Below, piece after piece: positions 9,921 to 19,565 of a DNA stretch of 64,000 nt. The position numbers and the translations under genes are program-made. Below the pieces are notes generated by a model. That model did not search any database and was not told the DNA's origin. It saw only the letters and a program-made list of their open reading frames with translations. Origin of the DNA: Desertimonas sp963732335 (GTDB lineage: Bacteria; Actinomycetota; Acidimicrobiia; Acidimicrobiales; Ilumatobacteraceae); NCBI GenBank assembly GCA_963732335.1, contig CAVSZO010000033.1, positions 102,051 through 166,050 on the forward strand. Direction: 5' to 3'. How positions within the stretch are numbered: position 1 is the stretch's first letter; every line of letters starts with the position of its first letter.

Positions 9921-11151
9921 TCAGCGCTCGGCGATCGTCTTGCGGATCTCGACGATCCGCGCCTCGTCGCGGTTGGCGTCGGCGCCCTTGGCGTCGAGCA
10001 GCATCGACCGGTCACGGGCGGCCTCGCGCTCGGCCTTGGCGGTGTCGGCCTTGGCGATCGCCGCCTCGATGCCGTGCTCGTTGATGAACTCCGCCCATTC
10101 GACGAGGGCGCCGACCATCTCGGTCTCGGGAACGACGGCGATGTTGCGTCCCTTGACGAACAGGTGGCCGCGCTTGTTGCCGGCGGCGATCCCGAGGTCG
10201 GCCTCCCGTGCCTCGCCGGGCCCGTTGACGACGCACCCCATCACGGCGACCTGCAGCGGGAGCTGCCGTTCGCCGAACGCCTCCATCGCCCGCTTGGCGA
10301 CGTCGATCACGTCGATCTCGGCGCGCCCGCACGACGGGCAGGCGATCAGGTCGACGTTCTTGCGCTCCCGCAGCCCGAGCGACTCGAGCAGCTGGCGACC
10401 GGCGCGGGCCTCCTCGACGGGGTCGGCGGTGAGCGAGTAGCGGATCGTGTCGCCGATGCCCTCGAGGAGCAACGTGGCGATCCCGGCGGTGGCCTTGACG
10501 AGGCCGGCCGGCGGCGGGCCGGCCTCGGTGACCCCGAGGTGCAGCGGATGATCCGTGGCGTCGGCGAGCTGGCGGTAGGCCTCGACCATCAGCGGCACGT
10601 TCGACGCCTTGACCGAGATCTTGACGAGGTCGAAGTCGACCTCCTGGAAGTAGGCGAGCTCCTGCAGCGCCGACTCGACCATCGCCTCGGGCGTCACCCC
10701 GCCGTGCCGCTCGTACAGCGCAGGGTCGAGCGAGCCACCGTTGACGCCGATGCGGATCGGACACGCCCCGGTCGCGGGCTTCCGTCGCCACCGCCTTGAT
10801 GTGCTCGGGCTTGCGGATGTTCCCGGGGTTGAGGCGCAGGCCCTGGACCCCCGCTTCCAGCGCCGCCAGCGCCATGCGGTACTGGTGGTGGATGTCGGCG
10901 ATCACCGGCACCGGCGAGCGGGGCACGATGTGCGCCAGGCCCTCGGCCGCTTCCGCCTCGTTGCACGTGCACCGCACGATGTCGCAGCCGGCGGCGGCCA
11001 AGGCGTAGATCTGCTGCAGCGTGCCCTCGACGTCGGCCGTCTTGGTGATCGTCATCGACTGCACCGAGATCGGCGCTCCGCCGCCCACTGGCACCGAGCC
11101 GACGTGGATCTGCCGCGTCTGGCGACGCTCGGTCGTGTCGGCGACTTTCAT
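9921..11151 (-). CDS. ispG: 4-hydroxy-3-methylbut-2-enyl diphosphate synthase IspG, frame broken once
   Basis: Iron-sulfur enzyme of the MEP isoprenoid pathway that makes HMBPP from MEcPP. N-terminal TIM-barrel motifs (VGGGAPISVQSMTITKTADV, CDIVRCTC, LRLNPGNI) and the C-terminal cluster-binding Cys motifs (IACPSCGRAEIDV, VMGCVVNGPGEAREADLGIA) are present. The frame changes near 10770, at the GV(N)GGSLD motif, a very conserved place, so an indel error is likely. Start ATG 11151 (MKVADTTERRQTRQIHVGSVPVG). It lies in the minus-strand block dxr-rseP-ispG; dxr and ispG act in the same pathway. Confidence 0.95.
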
Positions 11152-11170
11152 CGATTGCCTACCGAAACTC

Positions 11171-11212
11171 TTTGGTCGCTGTGAGGTCACCAACGTCCTC
11201 ACAGCGACCAAA
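11171..11212. terminator. Perfect 16-bp hairpin between rseP and ispG
   Basis: Arms TTTGGTCGCTGTGAGG (11171-11186) and CCTCACAGCGACCAAA (11197-11212) are perfect complements around a 10-base loop. It sits between two genes of the same strand (end of rseP at 11227, start of ispG at 11151), so it may attenuate or end rseP transcription, or act as a protein-binding dyad for ispG. No T-run follows. Confidence 0.65.
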
Positions 11213-11226
11213 GATGCGAATCGCGC

Positions 11227-12547
11227 TCATAGTGGCCTCGTGATGTCGAGGTAGAGGCCGGACATGAACAGGAAGAGGAGGACGACGATGACGCCCATCG
11301 TGAACGGCATCAGCCGGGCGACATCGGTGAAGTAGCGCCGCCCTCCCCTGCCGATCTCGCGGATCCGCTCGTAGGTGGCGATCGCCGCGTGACCGCCGTC
11401 GAGCGGGAGCAGCGGGAACATGTTGAACACGCCGACGAACACGTTGAGGATGGCGAGCAGGTAGAGCACGCCGGCGAGTCCCTCCGTCTCGCCGATGTCA
11501 TCGCTGACGTCGGTGACCCCGACGATCGTCGTCGGACGAGTGCGCAGGTCCTCCGACTCTCCGCTGAGGTGCTCGATGATGTTGATCGGGTTGACCACCT
11601 GGACGATTCCCTTGGTCGACTCCCACGTCGACAGGGAACAGGTCGGTGACCGTCGATCGCGCCGCCTCGCCGACCGACCGCTCCTCCCACTCCGTGGCGC
11701 CGCCGGAGGTCACGCCCAGCAGCGCGGTGCCGTTGAGCTCACCGGGCGTCGGTGTTCTCGCCGAGCGTCGCCGCCACGGTGAGCTGCTCGCCGTCACGTT
11801 CGAGGACGACGTCGACGGTGTCGCCCGGATCGGACTCCCGCACGGCGGCGCCGAGATCGCCGTCCTCCACCGGCGACGCCTCCGACCGACAGGATGATGT
11901 CGCCTTGCTCGATGCCGGCCGCCTCGGCGCCGCTGTCGGCGGCGATGTCGCCCACCTGGGCACCCGGTCGATCGACGAGCTCGCCGCGTGTGGCGAACAC
12001 GCCGAACAGCAACACGATGGCGATCAGCAGGTGCATCAGCGACCCGGCCGTGATCACCAGCATCCGCCGGGGATAGGACTTCTGCCGGTACGTCCGCGCC
12101 TCGTCGGCGGGCGGCACCTCGTCGAGGTTGTTCATCCCGATGATCCGCACGAATGCCCCGAGTGGCAGCAGCCGCACGCCGTACTCGGTCTCGCCACGGT
12201 GGAAGCTCCACAGACGCGGCCCGAAGCCGATGAAGAACTGGGTGGCCTTCATGCCCGTGAGCCGGGCGGTGACGAAGTGGCCGAGCTCGTGGAGGAACAC
12301 GGACACGAGGATCCCGAGCGGCGAACAACAGCATCCAACGGCTCGTGAGACCGAGCCAGACGAACAATCCGATGATGGCCAACCCGGCGATGGCCCCGGT
12401 CGAGCCGCCGCCGAATGGTTCGTCGGCTGGATCGCGCTCGGTGACCGAGCCGCCGGCCATCACCTCGCCGCGGAAGCGGTCGTACCGCGTGCCGGCAGTC
12501 GGCGGCGGAAGCGGGCGTCCGGAGTGGGGCTGTTCGTTCGTCTGCAT
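11227..12547 (-). CDS. rseP: Site-2 protease RseP/M50 family, frame broken several times
   Basis: Intramembrane zinc protease that cleaves membrane-anchored anti-sigma factors and signal-peptide remnants. In order: an N-terminal hydrophilic extension of about 50 residues from ATG 12547 (MQTNEQPHSGRPLPPP), a membrane segment (IAGLAIIGLFVWLGLTS), the catalytic HELGHFVTARL, a PDZ domain (GAEAAGIEQGDIILSVGG ... DTVDVVLERDGEQLTV), and the third-ligand motif FPLLPLDGGHAA followed by a last membrane segment. Frame changes lie near 12310, 11885, 11740 and 11625; every piece is collinear with the family, so I treat the gene as functional. Possible target: the membrane partner of the ECF sigma factor at 32135. 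Confidence 0.88.
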
Positions 12548-12562
12548 CGGATCGTCTCGGGG

Positions 12563-13714
12563 TCACCGCCGAGCGTAGGCGACCTGCTCGGCGGCGACTC
12601 GGCGGGCGGCGCGGTCGGCCTCGATCACGTCGCCGACCGAGGTCGGCACCACTGCATCATGCCGGTCGAGCGCCGATTTGCACACCTCGGCGATCTGGCC
12701 CCAGGAGATCTCGCCGGCGAGGAAGGCGTCGACGGCGACCTCGTTGGCGGCGCTGAGCCACGCCGGAGCGGTGCCGCCGGCCCGCCCGGCCTCGTAGGCG
12801 AGTGGCAGGCAGCGGAACGTGTCCAAATCGGGCAGCTCGAAGTCGAGCCGTTGCAGGGCGCCCCAGTCGATCCGACCGAACGCCGTCGCCGCCCGCCGCG
12901 GGTAGCCCAGGGCGTAGCCGATCGGCAGGCGCATGTCGGGATTGCTCAGCTGGGCGACCGTCGAGCCGTCGGTGAACTCGACCATCGAGTGGACCACCGA
13001 CTGCGGGTGGACGACGACGTCGATGTCGTCGAACGACACGTCGAACAGCTCGTGCGCCTCGATCACCTCGAGGCCCTTGTTCATCAGCGTGCTCGAGTCG
13101 ATGGTGATCTTCGGGCCCATCGACCAGGTCGGGTGGGCGAGGGCCTCGGCGACGGTGACGTTGGCGAGATCGGCGGCACGCCGGCCACGGAACGGGCCTC
13201 CGCTCGCTGTGAGCACGATGCGGGCAACCTCGCGGCCGGCGTCGGCGGACGCCCGCAGACACTGGTGCACGGCGCAGTGCTCGGAGTCGACGGGCACGAG
13301 CTCTGCGCCGGGCACCGAGCGCAACGGTCGCACGACCGGCCCGGCGGCGATGAGGCTCTCCTTGTTGGCGAGGGCGAGGCGCTTTCCAGCCGACAACGTG
13401 GCGATCGTCACCGGCAGCCCGGCAAACCCGACGACGGCGTTGACGACGACATCGGCGTCCTCGACGAGGTCGGCGAGGTCGTCGACGACCGTCGCCCATG
13501 GCAGTGCCGCGGCGACCTCGGAGCGCCGGGCAGGGTCACCGACGGCGACGCGGGCCGGGCGGAACTCCTCGGCCTGGGCGATCAGCGTGGCCACGTCCGA
13601 CCCGACGCCGAGGGCGACGACTTCGTACCGCCCGCGCTCGGCGCGGACGACGTCGAGCGTCTGCGTCCCGATCGAGCCGGACGAGCCGGCGATGGCGACA
13701 CGAACCGGGTTCAC
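12563..13714 (-). CDS. dxr: 1-deoxy-D-xylulose 5-phosphate reductoisomerase Dxr
   Basis: NADPH-dependent enzyme making MEP, the committed step of the non-mevalonate isoprenoid pathway. The 383-residue ORF is complete: Rossmann motif VAIAGSSGSIGTQTLDVV, NADPH/substrate segments LALANKESLIAAG and VPVDSEHCAVHQCL, metal and substrate site LTASGGPFRG, and HPTWSMGPKITIDSSTLMNK. Start GTG 13714. It lies 24 bases downstream of cdsA and directly upstream of rseP, the usual actinobacterial order. One of the few long genes in this block with an unbroken frame. Confidence 0.97.
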   Translation of the reverse strand: MNPVRVAIAGSSGSIGTQTLDVVRAERGRYEVVALGVGSDVATLIAQAEEFRPARVAVGDPARRSEVAAALPWATVVDDLADLVEDADVVVNAVVGFAGLPVTIATLSAGKRLALANKESLIAAGPVVRPLRSVPGAELVPVDSEHCAVHQCLRASADAGREVARIVLTASGGPFRGRRAADLANVTVAEALAHPTWSMGPKITIDSSTLMNKGLEVIEAHELFDVSFDDIDVVVHPQSVVHSMVEFTDGSTVAQLSNPDMRLPIGYALGYPRRAATAFGRIDWGALQRLDFELPDLDTFRCLPLAYEAGRAGGTAPAWLSAANEVAVDAFLAGEISWGQIAEVCKSALDRHDAVVPTSVGDVIEADRAARRVAAEQVAYARR

Positions 13715-13738
13715 CTTCGATGCCGGCCTCGCTCGCTC

Positions 13739-15317
13739 CTAGAACAGGACGACGAGCGTGTAGTAGTACACCGCCGGGAGGGCGAACAGGTAGCCGTCGA
13801 AGCGGTCGAGGACGCCACCGTGGCCCTGGACGATCGTCCCGAAGTCCTTGATGTCGAGGTTGCGCTTGAACATGCTCTCGGTGAGGTCACCGAGCGGGGC
13901 CATCACGGCGATCACCAGGCCGAGCAGGAGCACGTCGCTGGCGTCGGTCCAGGTTCCCTCGGTGTTGATCTTGCTGGCGATGAACAAGGCGATGATCGTC
14001 ACCAGGGCACCGCCGAGGAGGCCCTCGAGCGTCTTGCTCGGACTCACCCACGGGCGCAGCGGCGTTCGTCCGACCGCCGACCCGACGACCAGGGCGCCGA
14101 CGTCGTTGGCGGCGACGCCAAGGGCGAGCATGAACAGCGTGTCGGTGCCGACGTCGTTGCCGGGCCGAACTCGGGTGCCGTCGAGAAGCGCAGGATCAGG
14201 GCGGCGTAGGCGCCGAGCAGACCGATCCACACGACGCCCATCGTCGTCACGGCCATGTTCGGCAGCGGGCCGGACTCGACGCCGTGGGCGCCGATGAAGC
14301 CGACTGCACCGGCCATGAAGGCGAACGCGACAACCAGCGGCAGCGTCGCGTCGCCGAGCCAGTAGGCGGCGAGAGGGGCGCAGACGCAGGCGGCGAGGCC
14401 GGGGGCGACAGCCGGGCGGTAGCCCTTCTCGGTGATCTTGCCGAAGTACTCCCAGGCGGCGAGGGCGAGGATGACGACGACGATCGCCAGCACGAAGACC
14501 GGACGGGTGAGCAAGGCGATGATGAACGCGGCGGCGATCACGAGGCCGGCGACGACGGCATTGCCCATGTTGCGCGGCGGCACCGCTGATGTCCTCGCAG
14601 GGCCGACGGGACGCCCCGAACGCTGCTGCCCTGGGCGACGGCGCGTCGGGTCGGTCGGGCGGCGCGGCATCAGCGATGGGTCGGTGCCGATCGTGATCCG
14701 CCCCGGCTCCCGCCGCGGCCCGATGGGCACCTCGCCGCTGCGGTCACCAGGTTGGGCACCGCGCTGGCGCGCCGTCTCGCCCGTCTGCGAGCCGTAGCCG
14801 CTGCCGTAGCGGCCGTAGTCGGACGAAAGTCGTACTCACCGCTGCCGGTGATGTCGCCCGAACTCGGCGGGCGGTCGTAGCCGGAACTCGAGTCGGGCCC
14901 CCGCGTCGTGGCTCCGCTGCGGTCGAAACCTCCGCTCGGGTCGGACTCGCTCGGCACCTGGTCCATCACCGTGGTCACGGGGTCGTCGTCGCGCCACACA
15001 GGCGACTCCGTGGTGAACGTCGACCACACGTCGACGTCGTCGGAATCGTCGTCGCCGGCGTCGGGGGCGCTCGGTGACGTGCCCAGGCTCGGGATCTCGC
15101 CAGTGGGTGGCGCCGTCCAATGCGGCAGCGGGCCGGTGTCGTCCGGACCGAAGCGCAGCCGGCGCTGCGCGGTGTCGTCGGTGGAGCCGTTGCCCGGTCC
15201 TCCTTCCTCTTCGGGAGGCTCGTCGGGGAACAGCGGCCCACCGAACTCAGCACTCTCGTCCAGGTCACGAGGATCGCGCCGATCGCGCTCGTCCCCCCTC
15301 CACTCGTCGTCGCTCAT
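13739..15317 (-). CDS. cdsA: Phosphatidate cytidylyltransferase CdsA with a long disordered N-terminal extension; frame broken twice
   Basis: Membrane enzyme making CDP-diacylglycerol. The C-terminal half has several membrane segments and the family signature SMFKRNLDIKDFGTIVQGHG followed by GVLDRFDGYLF. Upstream, the frame is open to ATG 15317 and encodes about 260 residues that are acidic and rich in Asp, Gly, Ser, Pro and Arg, without hydrophobic segments. A frame change near 14820 joins SGEYDF to YGRYGSGYGSQTGE, and another near 14170 lies inside the membrane domain. I therefore read one polypeptide of about 526 residues rather than two genes. Mycobacterial CdsA also has an N-terminal extension, but a shorter one. 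The alternative is a separate gene ending near 14670. Confidence 0.85.
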
Positions 15318-15363
15318 CGATGCGTCTCCTTGCTCTCCTGCGCGAACACCCCCGAGGTCATGG

Positions 15364-15921
15364 TCAGACCTCGAGCAGCTCCGCCTCCTTGCGGTGCAGC
15401 GCAGCGTCGATCGACTCGGTGTGGTCGTGGGTGATCTTCTCCAGCTCCTTTTCAGCTCGGTCGAGCTCGTCGGCAGAGATGGCGCCCTGCTTCTCGGCGC
15501 CTTCGAGGTGCTTGCGAGCCTCTCGTCGCACGTTGCGCACGGCGACTCTGCCTTCCTCGGCGAGGTGTTTGACGATCTTGACGTACTCCTTGCGGCGCTC
15601 CTCCGTCAACGGCGGGAACGACAAGCGGATCGTCGACCCGTCGTTGCCGGGGGCGACGCCGAGGTCGGAGTCGCGAATCGCCTTCTCGATGGCCGCCAGC
15701 GTGTTGCGGTCGTGCGGGCGGACGAGCAGCTGCCGGGCCTCCGGCACCTGGATCGTGGCCAGCTGAACGATGGGAACCTGGGTGCCGTAGTAGTCGACGG
15801 TGAGCCGCTCGACCAGGGCCGGGGCGGCCCGCCCCGTGCGCACCGTCTGGAACTGCGATTGCACGTGGGCCACGGCCTTGTCCATCTTGTCGATGGTTTC
15901 GAGCAGGGTCTCGTCGATCAC
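15364..15921 (-). CDS. frr: Ribosome recycling factor
   Basis: 185 residues, the exact family length, from GTG 15921 (VIDETLLETIDKMDKAVAHV). With EF-G it splits the post-termination ribosome. The three-helix-bundle tail domain and the small beta domain are recognisable through RTGRAAPALVERLTVDYYGT, DLGVAPGNDGSTIRLSFPPL and LTEERRKEYVKIVKHLAEEG. The frame is intact. The next gene of the strand is the cdsA fusion, 46 bases downstream; the 218-base gap upstream to pyrH is filled with hairpins. Confidence 0.96.
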   Translation of the reverse strand: MIDETLLETIDKMDKAVAHVQSQFQTVRTGRAAPALVERLTVDYYGTQVPIVQLATIQVPEARQLLVRPHDRNTLAAIEKAIRDSDLGVAPGNDGSTIRLSFPPLTEERRKEYVKIVKHLAEEGRVAVRNVRREARKHLEGAEKQGAISADELDRAEKELEKITHDHTESIDAALHRKEAELLEV

Positions 15922-15994
15922 GCGACCCAGCGTAACCACACTGTCATGTCTCGCCGCGGACAGGGTATGGCGGTGACGGGTTCCGGGGCGGGGG

Positions 15995-16133
15995 GCGTGG
16001 GGGGCAGAGCCTCCGGGCAGAGCCCCCCACACGCTGGTCGATCCGGCTCTGCCGGTCGACCAGCAGAGACTCTTCGGTGCCGGCCGCAGGCCGGCTGCTT
16101 CGAGCTCGAGCGGAAACCTCTGGTTTCCGCTCG
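15995..16133. repeat. Array of four hairpins between frr and pyrH
   Basis: Four inverted repeats stand almost end to end: GCGTGGGGGGC (15995-16005) with GCCCCCCACACGC (16022-16034); CTGGTCGA (16034-16041) with TCGACCAG (16056-16063); GCCGGCC/GGCCGGC (16079-16095); and the perfect 12-base CGAGCGGAAACC/GGTTTCCGCTCG (16107-16133, loop TCT). The last one directly follows the pyrH stop on the minus strand and suits a terminator. Together they fill most of the 218-base gap. Confidence 0.7.
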
Positions 16134-16139
16134 AAACCG

Positions 16140-16884
16140 TCAGATGTCGTGGATCGTGGTTCCGACGTGGCCGCCGGCGATGATGTCGCGCAACGCACCT
16201 GGCTTGGACATGTCGAACACGACGATGGGGATCTTGTTGTCCCGGCAGAAGGCGATCGCCGTGGCGTCCATCACCTTGAGACCCTTGGTCATCACGTCCA
16301 TGTAGCCGATCTCGTCGTACTTGACGGCACCCGGGTTGAGCCGCGGGTCGGAGTCGTACACCCCGTCGACGCCCGAGTGGGTTCCCTTGAGCAATGCCTC
16401 GGCGTCGATCTCGGCCACACGCAGGGCGGCTGCGGTGTCGGTCGTGAAGAACGGATTGCCGGTTCCGGCGGCGAAGATCACGACCCGCCCCTTCTCGAGG
16501 TGGCGGACAGCTCGACGGCGGATGTACGGCTCGGCGATGCGCGGCATCTCGATCGCCGATTGGACGCGAGTCGGCTGGCCGTGCTGTTCGAGGGCATCCT
16601 GCAGGGCGAGGGCATTCATCACCGTGCCGAGCATGCCGATGTGGTCGGACTGGGTGGGGTCCATCCCGGCGAGCTCGCCCTCACGGCCGCGCCAGAAGTT
16701 GCCTCCACCGACGACGACGGCGACGTCGACGTCCTGGTTCTGACGCACGTCGATGATCGAGCGAGCGGTGTGGTCGAGCGTCTTGCCGTCGAGGCCCATA
16801 CCCGAACGGACCGGCGAGCGCCTCGCCCGACGGCTTGAAGACGATCCTGCGCCAACGCACGGGCGTGCCGGCAGGTTCGCTCAC
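16140..16884 (-). CDS. pyrH: Uridylate kinase PyrH, frame broken near the start
   Basis: Amino-acid-kinase-fold enzyme phosphorylating UMP to UDP. The N-terminus from GTG 16884 reads MSEPAGTPVRWRRIVFKPSGEALAG; a one-base change near 16800 leads to MGLDGKTLDHTARSI and the rest of the protein. Key segments are VAVVVGGGNFWRG, DHIGMLGTVMNALALQDAL, the TGNPFFTTDTAAALRV uridine site and ATGVDGVYD-like GVDGVYDSDPRLNPGAV. Ends at 16140 after FDMSKPGALRDIIAGG. Total about 247 residues, as expected. It follows tsf by 11 bases in the rpsB-tsf-pyrH-frr order found across bacteria. Confidence 0.95.
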
Positions 16885-16895
16885 GAAGGTGATGT

Positions 16896-17685
16896 CTAGC
16901 CGATCTCGACCTGGGCGAAGGCGACGATGGATGCGCTGCCGAGGAGCTGGGCGATCGACTGCTTGTCGTCCCGGGCGTAGGGCTGGTCGAGCAGCACGAC
17001 GTCCTTGAAGAACCCCTGCATGCGCCCTTCGACGATCTTCGGCAGCGCCGCCTCGGGCTTGCCCTCGTTGCGGCTCATCGCCTCGAACGTCGCCCGCTCG
17101 GCAGCGACGACGTCAGCCGGGACATCGTCACGCCGCAGGTAGGTCGGCCGGGCGAAGGCGATGTGCACGGCGACGTCGTGGGCGAGCGAGGCGTCGCCGC
17201 CCTCGAGGACGACGAGGACGCCGTTGACGCCGCGGCCACCCTGGACGTGCAGGTAGCTGTCGAGCACCTGCCCGGGCCCCGCCTCGAGACGGACGACCCG
17301 GCCGAGCTCGATGTTCTCCTTGAGCGTGATCTTGAGGTCGTCGAGGTTGGTGCTGGCGTGAAGCGGCAGCATCCTCGCCCTCAGCGGCGACGAGCTTGGC
17401 CAGGGCGTCGGCCTCCGACTTGAACTGCTCGCTACCGGCCACGAAGTCCGTCTCGCACTTGAGCTCGACGAGGGCGCCGACCTGGCCGTCGACAGCGAGG
17501 GCGACGACGCCCTGCGTGTTCTCCCGGTCGCTGCGCTTGGCGCTGGCGGCGAGGCCCTGCTCGCGCAACCACTGCTTGGCGGCTTCCATGTCGCCTCCAG
17601 TGGTCTCGAGGGCTCGCTTGGCGTCCATCATCCCGGCGCCGGTCGCTTGGCGCAGCGCCTGGACATCCTTGGCGGTGAATGACAT
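16896..17685 (-). CDS. tsf: Elongation factor Ts, frame broken once
   Basis: Guanine-nucleotide exchange factor for EF-Tu. The N-terminal UBA-like domain (MSFTAKDVQALRQATGAGMM, DAKRALETTGGDMEAAKQWL) and the core motif ALVELKCETDFVAGSEQF are in one frame; the dimerisation and C-terminal parts (RRDDVPADVVAAER, VEGRMQGFFKDVVLLDQPY) are in another. The joint is near 17370, after LAKLVAAEGEDAA. Length about 262 residues. It starts 6 bases after the rpsB stop, so the pair is cotranscribed as in almost all bacteria. Confidence 0.95.
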
Positions 17686-17691
17686 GTCGGT

Positions 17692-18889
17692 TCAGCTCTC
17701 CGTCTCGGTCTCGGGGGTGTCGGCGGTGTCGTCCGCCGTAGTGAGCGGCTCGGCCTTGTCGCCGACGTTCGCGTCTTCGGCCGCATCGCTTGCCGCGTCG
17801 ACCGGTTCGATCTCGGGTTCGACGTCTGACGCGTCGCTCTCGAGTGCGGTGATCTCGGGCTCTGCGGTCTCCGCCTCGGCGGTCTCGACCACGGTCGTGT
17901 CCTGCTCGGCGGTCTCCGCCTCGGCGGTCTCCAGCTCGGCGGAATCCGGCGTTGCGGTCCCCGCCTCGGCGGTCTCCAGCTCGGCGGCGGCCGGCGCTGC
18001 GGTCCCCGCCTCGGCGGGAGTGCTCGCCGCCTCGATCCAACACGTCGGACTCTGGCAGCGCCGGCTCGGCTGGCGTCTCGAGGCGACGATCGCGAGCGGC
18101 TTGCGCCGCCACGGCCTCGCGACGAGCGGCCGCCTGCTGGGCGTTGAACTCCGCCTCCTGCTCGGCGCTGCGCGTTGGCCGGGGCGCCGACGGCTCCCGC
18201 TTGGCGGCGATGAACCGGCCCTCCTCGACCGCATCGGCGATCACCCGGGCGAGCAGCGAGTTGGCACGGATCGCGTCGTCGTTGCCGGGGATCGGGTACT
18301 GCACCAGCTCTGGATCGACGTTGGTGTCGACGACGGCCACGACGGGAATGCCGAGCTTGTTCGCCTCGGTGACGGCGATGCTCTCCTTCTTCGTGTCGAG
18401 CACGAAGATGGCGTCGGGGCGTCGGGTCATCTCGCGCAAGCCACCGAGGTTGCGCTGCAGCTTCTCGAGCTCGCGGGTGAGCAGCAGGGCTTCCTTCTTC
18501 GGCATCGCGTCGAACTCGCCGGAGCGCTGCATCCGCTCGTACTCGAGCATCTTGTTGATCCGCTTGGCGATCGTGTCGAAGTTGGTGAGCATGCCGCCGA
18601 GCCAGCGCTCGTTGACGTAGGGCATGCCGCACTTCTCGGCGAAGCTGCGCACCGGGTCCTGGGCCTGCTTCTTGGTGCCGACGAACATCAGCACGCCGCC
18701 TCCGGCGACGAGGTCACGAACGAAGCCGTAGGCCTTGTCGACACGCGCCAGCGTCTGCTCGAGGTCGATGATGTAGATGCCGTTGCGCTCGCCGAAGATG
18801 AAGCGGCGCATCTTCGGGTTCCAACGTCGGGTCTGGTGACCGAAGTGCACGCCAGCTTCGAGCAGCTGGCGCATCGTGATGACAGCCAT
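17692..18889 (-). CDS. rpsB: Ribosomal protein S2 with a long acidic repetitive C-terminal tail; frame broken once
   Basis: 30S protein S2. Starts at ATG 18889 (MAVITMRQLLEAGVHFGHQT) and carries the conserved core (RRWNPKMRRFIFGERNGIYI, GTKKQAQDPVRSFAE, YVNERWLGGMLTNFDTI, DTKKESIAVTEANKLGIPV). The core ends near residue 255; after it the frame changes near 18035, and the protein continues for roughly 110-120 acidic residues rich in Glu, Thr and Ala, with repeated blocks such as AELETAEAGTA and AEAETAE. Total near 399 residues, far beyond the usual 230-270. Extended S2 tails are known in some actinobacteria; the repeat nature is notable here. Confidence 0.94.
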
Positions 18890-18998
18890 CGAGGGTTCTC
18901 CTTCTGCGGTTGTGCCGCCCACCGGCGCCCGCAGGCGACCGCAGTGAGGTGGACGGGTCAGTGAACGAGGACCCATCGGACGATGGGCCGACGCACGA

Positions 18999-19540
18999 TC
19001 ATATCGGGCGGCATCGCAACACCGGCTCGGGAGGCGGCCGACCAGGCGTGCCGTCCGTCGGGACGAGGTACGGCGGCACGACCAGCTCGCCGAGCAGCGG
19101 CTGCGGGTCGATGTAGCGGTCGGGTCCGGTGCGCAGGCCGAAGTACAGCTCGCCACCGCTGCGTCCGACGATCGCTCCGGCGACGACCGTGTCGCCGGTG
19201 GTCAGCGGCGTCGACGACAGACCGCCGTACGTCGCCAGCAGTCCGTCGGCGTGACGGACGACGACGTAGCGGACGTCGACGACCACGCCGCTGAACGTCA
19301 CCGTGCCGGTTGCCGCGGCGCGCACCGGCGTTCCCGACGTCACGCCGTAGGTGATCCCGCGATGGCCGGCGCACCACTGGCACGGCGGAGCGTCGAACGG
19401 CCGGGTGATCGGGCGCGATCGACGGCGGCAGCAGGCAGCCCGCGCCGGCGACCGTCGTCGTGGTCGCCGCCACGAGCAACGACGCAGTGACCGCGCCGAT
19501 CACGACCGAGCGACGCGCGGATGGGTGAGGTGGTGGGCAT
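18999..19540 (-). CDS. Degenerate M23/LytM-domain lipoprotein-like protein, frame broken
   Basis: Exported protein with a C-terminal LytM (peptidase M23) domain. From ATG 19540, after an early frame change near 19520, it reads VVIGAVTASLLVAATTTT then VAGAGC, a signal sequence ending in a possible lipobox. The LytM core is recognisable (SGTPVRAAATGTVTFSG, VVVRHADGLLATYGGL, GDTVVAGAIVGRSGG), but the zinc residues are not: the HxxxD motif reads HRGITY and the usual HLHFE reads GELYFGLR. It is therefore probably a non-enzymatic regulator, such as an amidase activator, rather than an endopeptidase. It lies between whiG and rpsB, a place where M23 genes are common in actinobacteria. Confidence 0.78.
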
Positions 19541-19565
19541 TCGCCCCTCCTGGGAGACGGTCGCC

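Noticed and set aside
12128..14209. 693-codon plus-strand ORF over dxr and rseP
   Set aside because: Antisense to the intact dxr gene; composition (Asp/Arg/His) is typical of an opposite-strand shadow.
17396..18964. 522-codon plus-strand ORF over rpsB and tsf
   Set aside because: Shadow of the conserved minus-strand genes; no family resemblance, Ser/Ala-rich because of codon structure.
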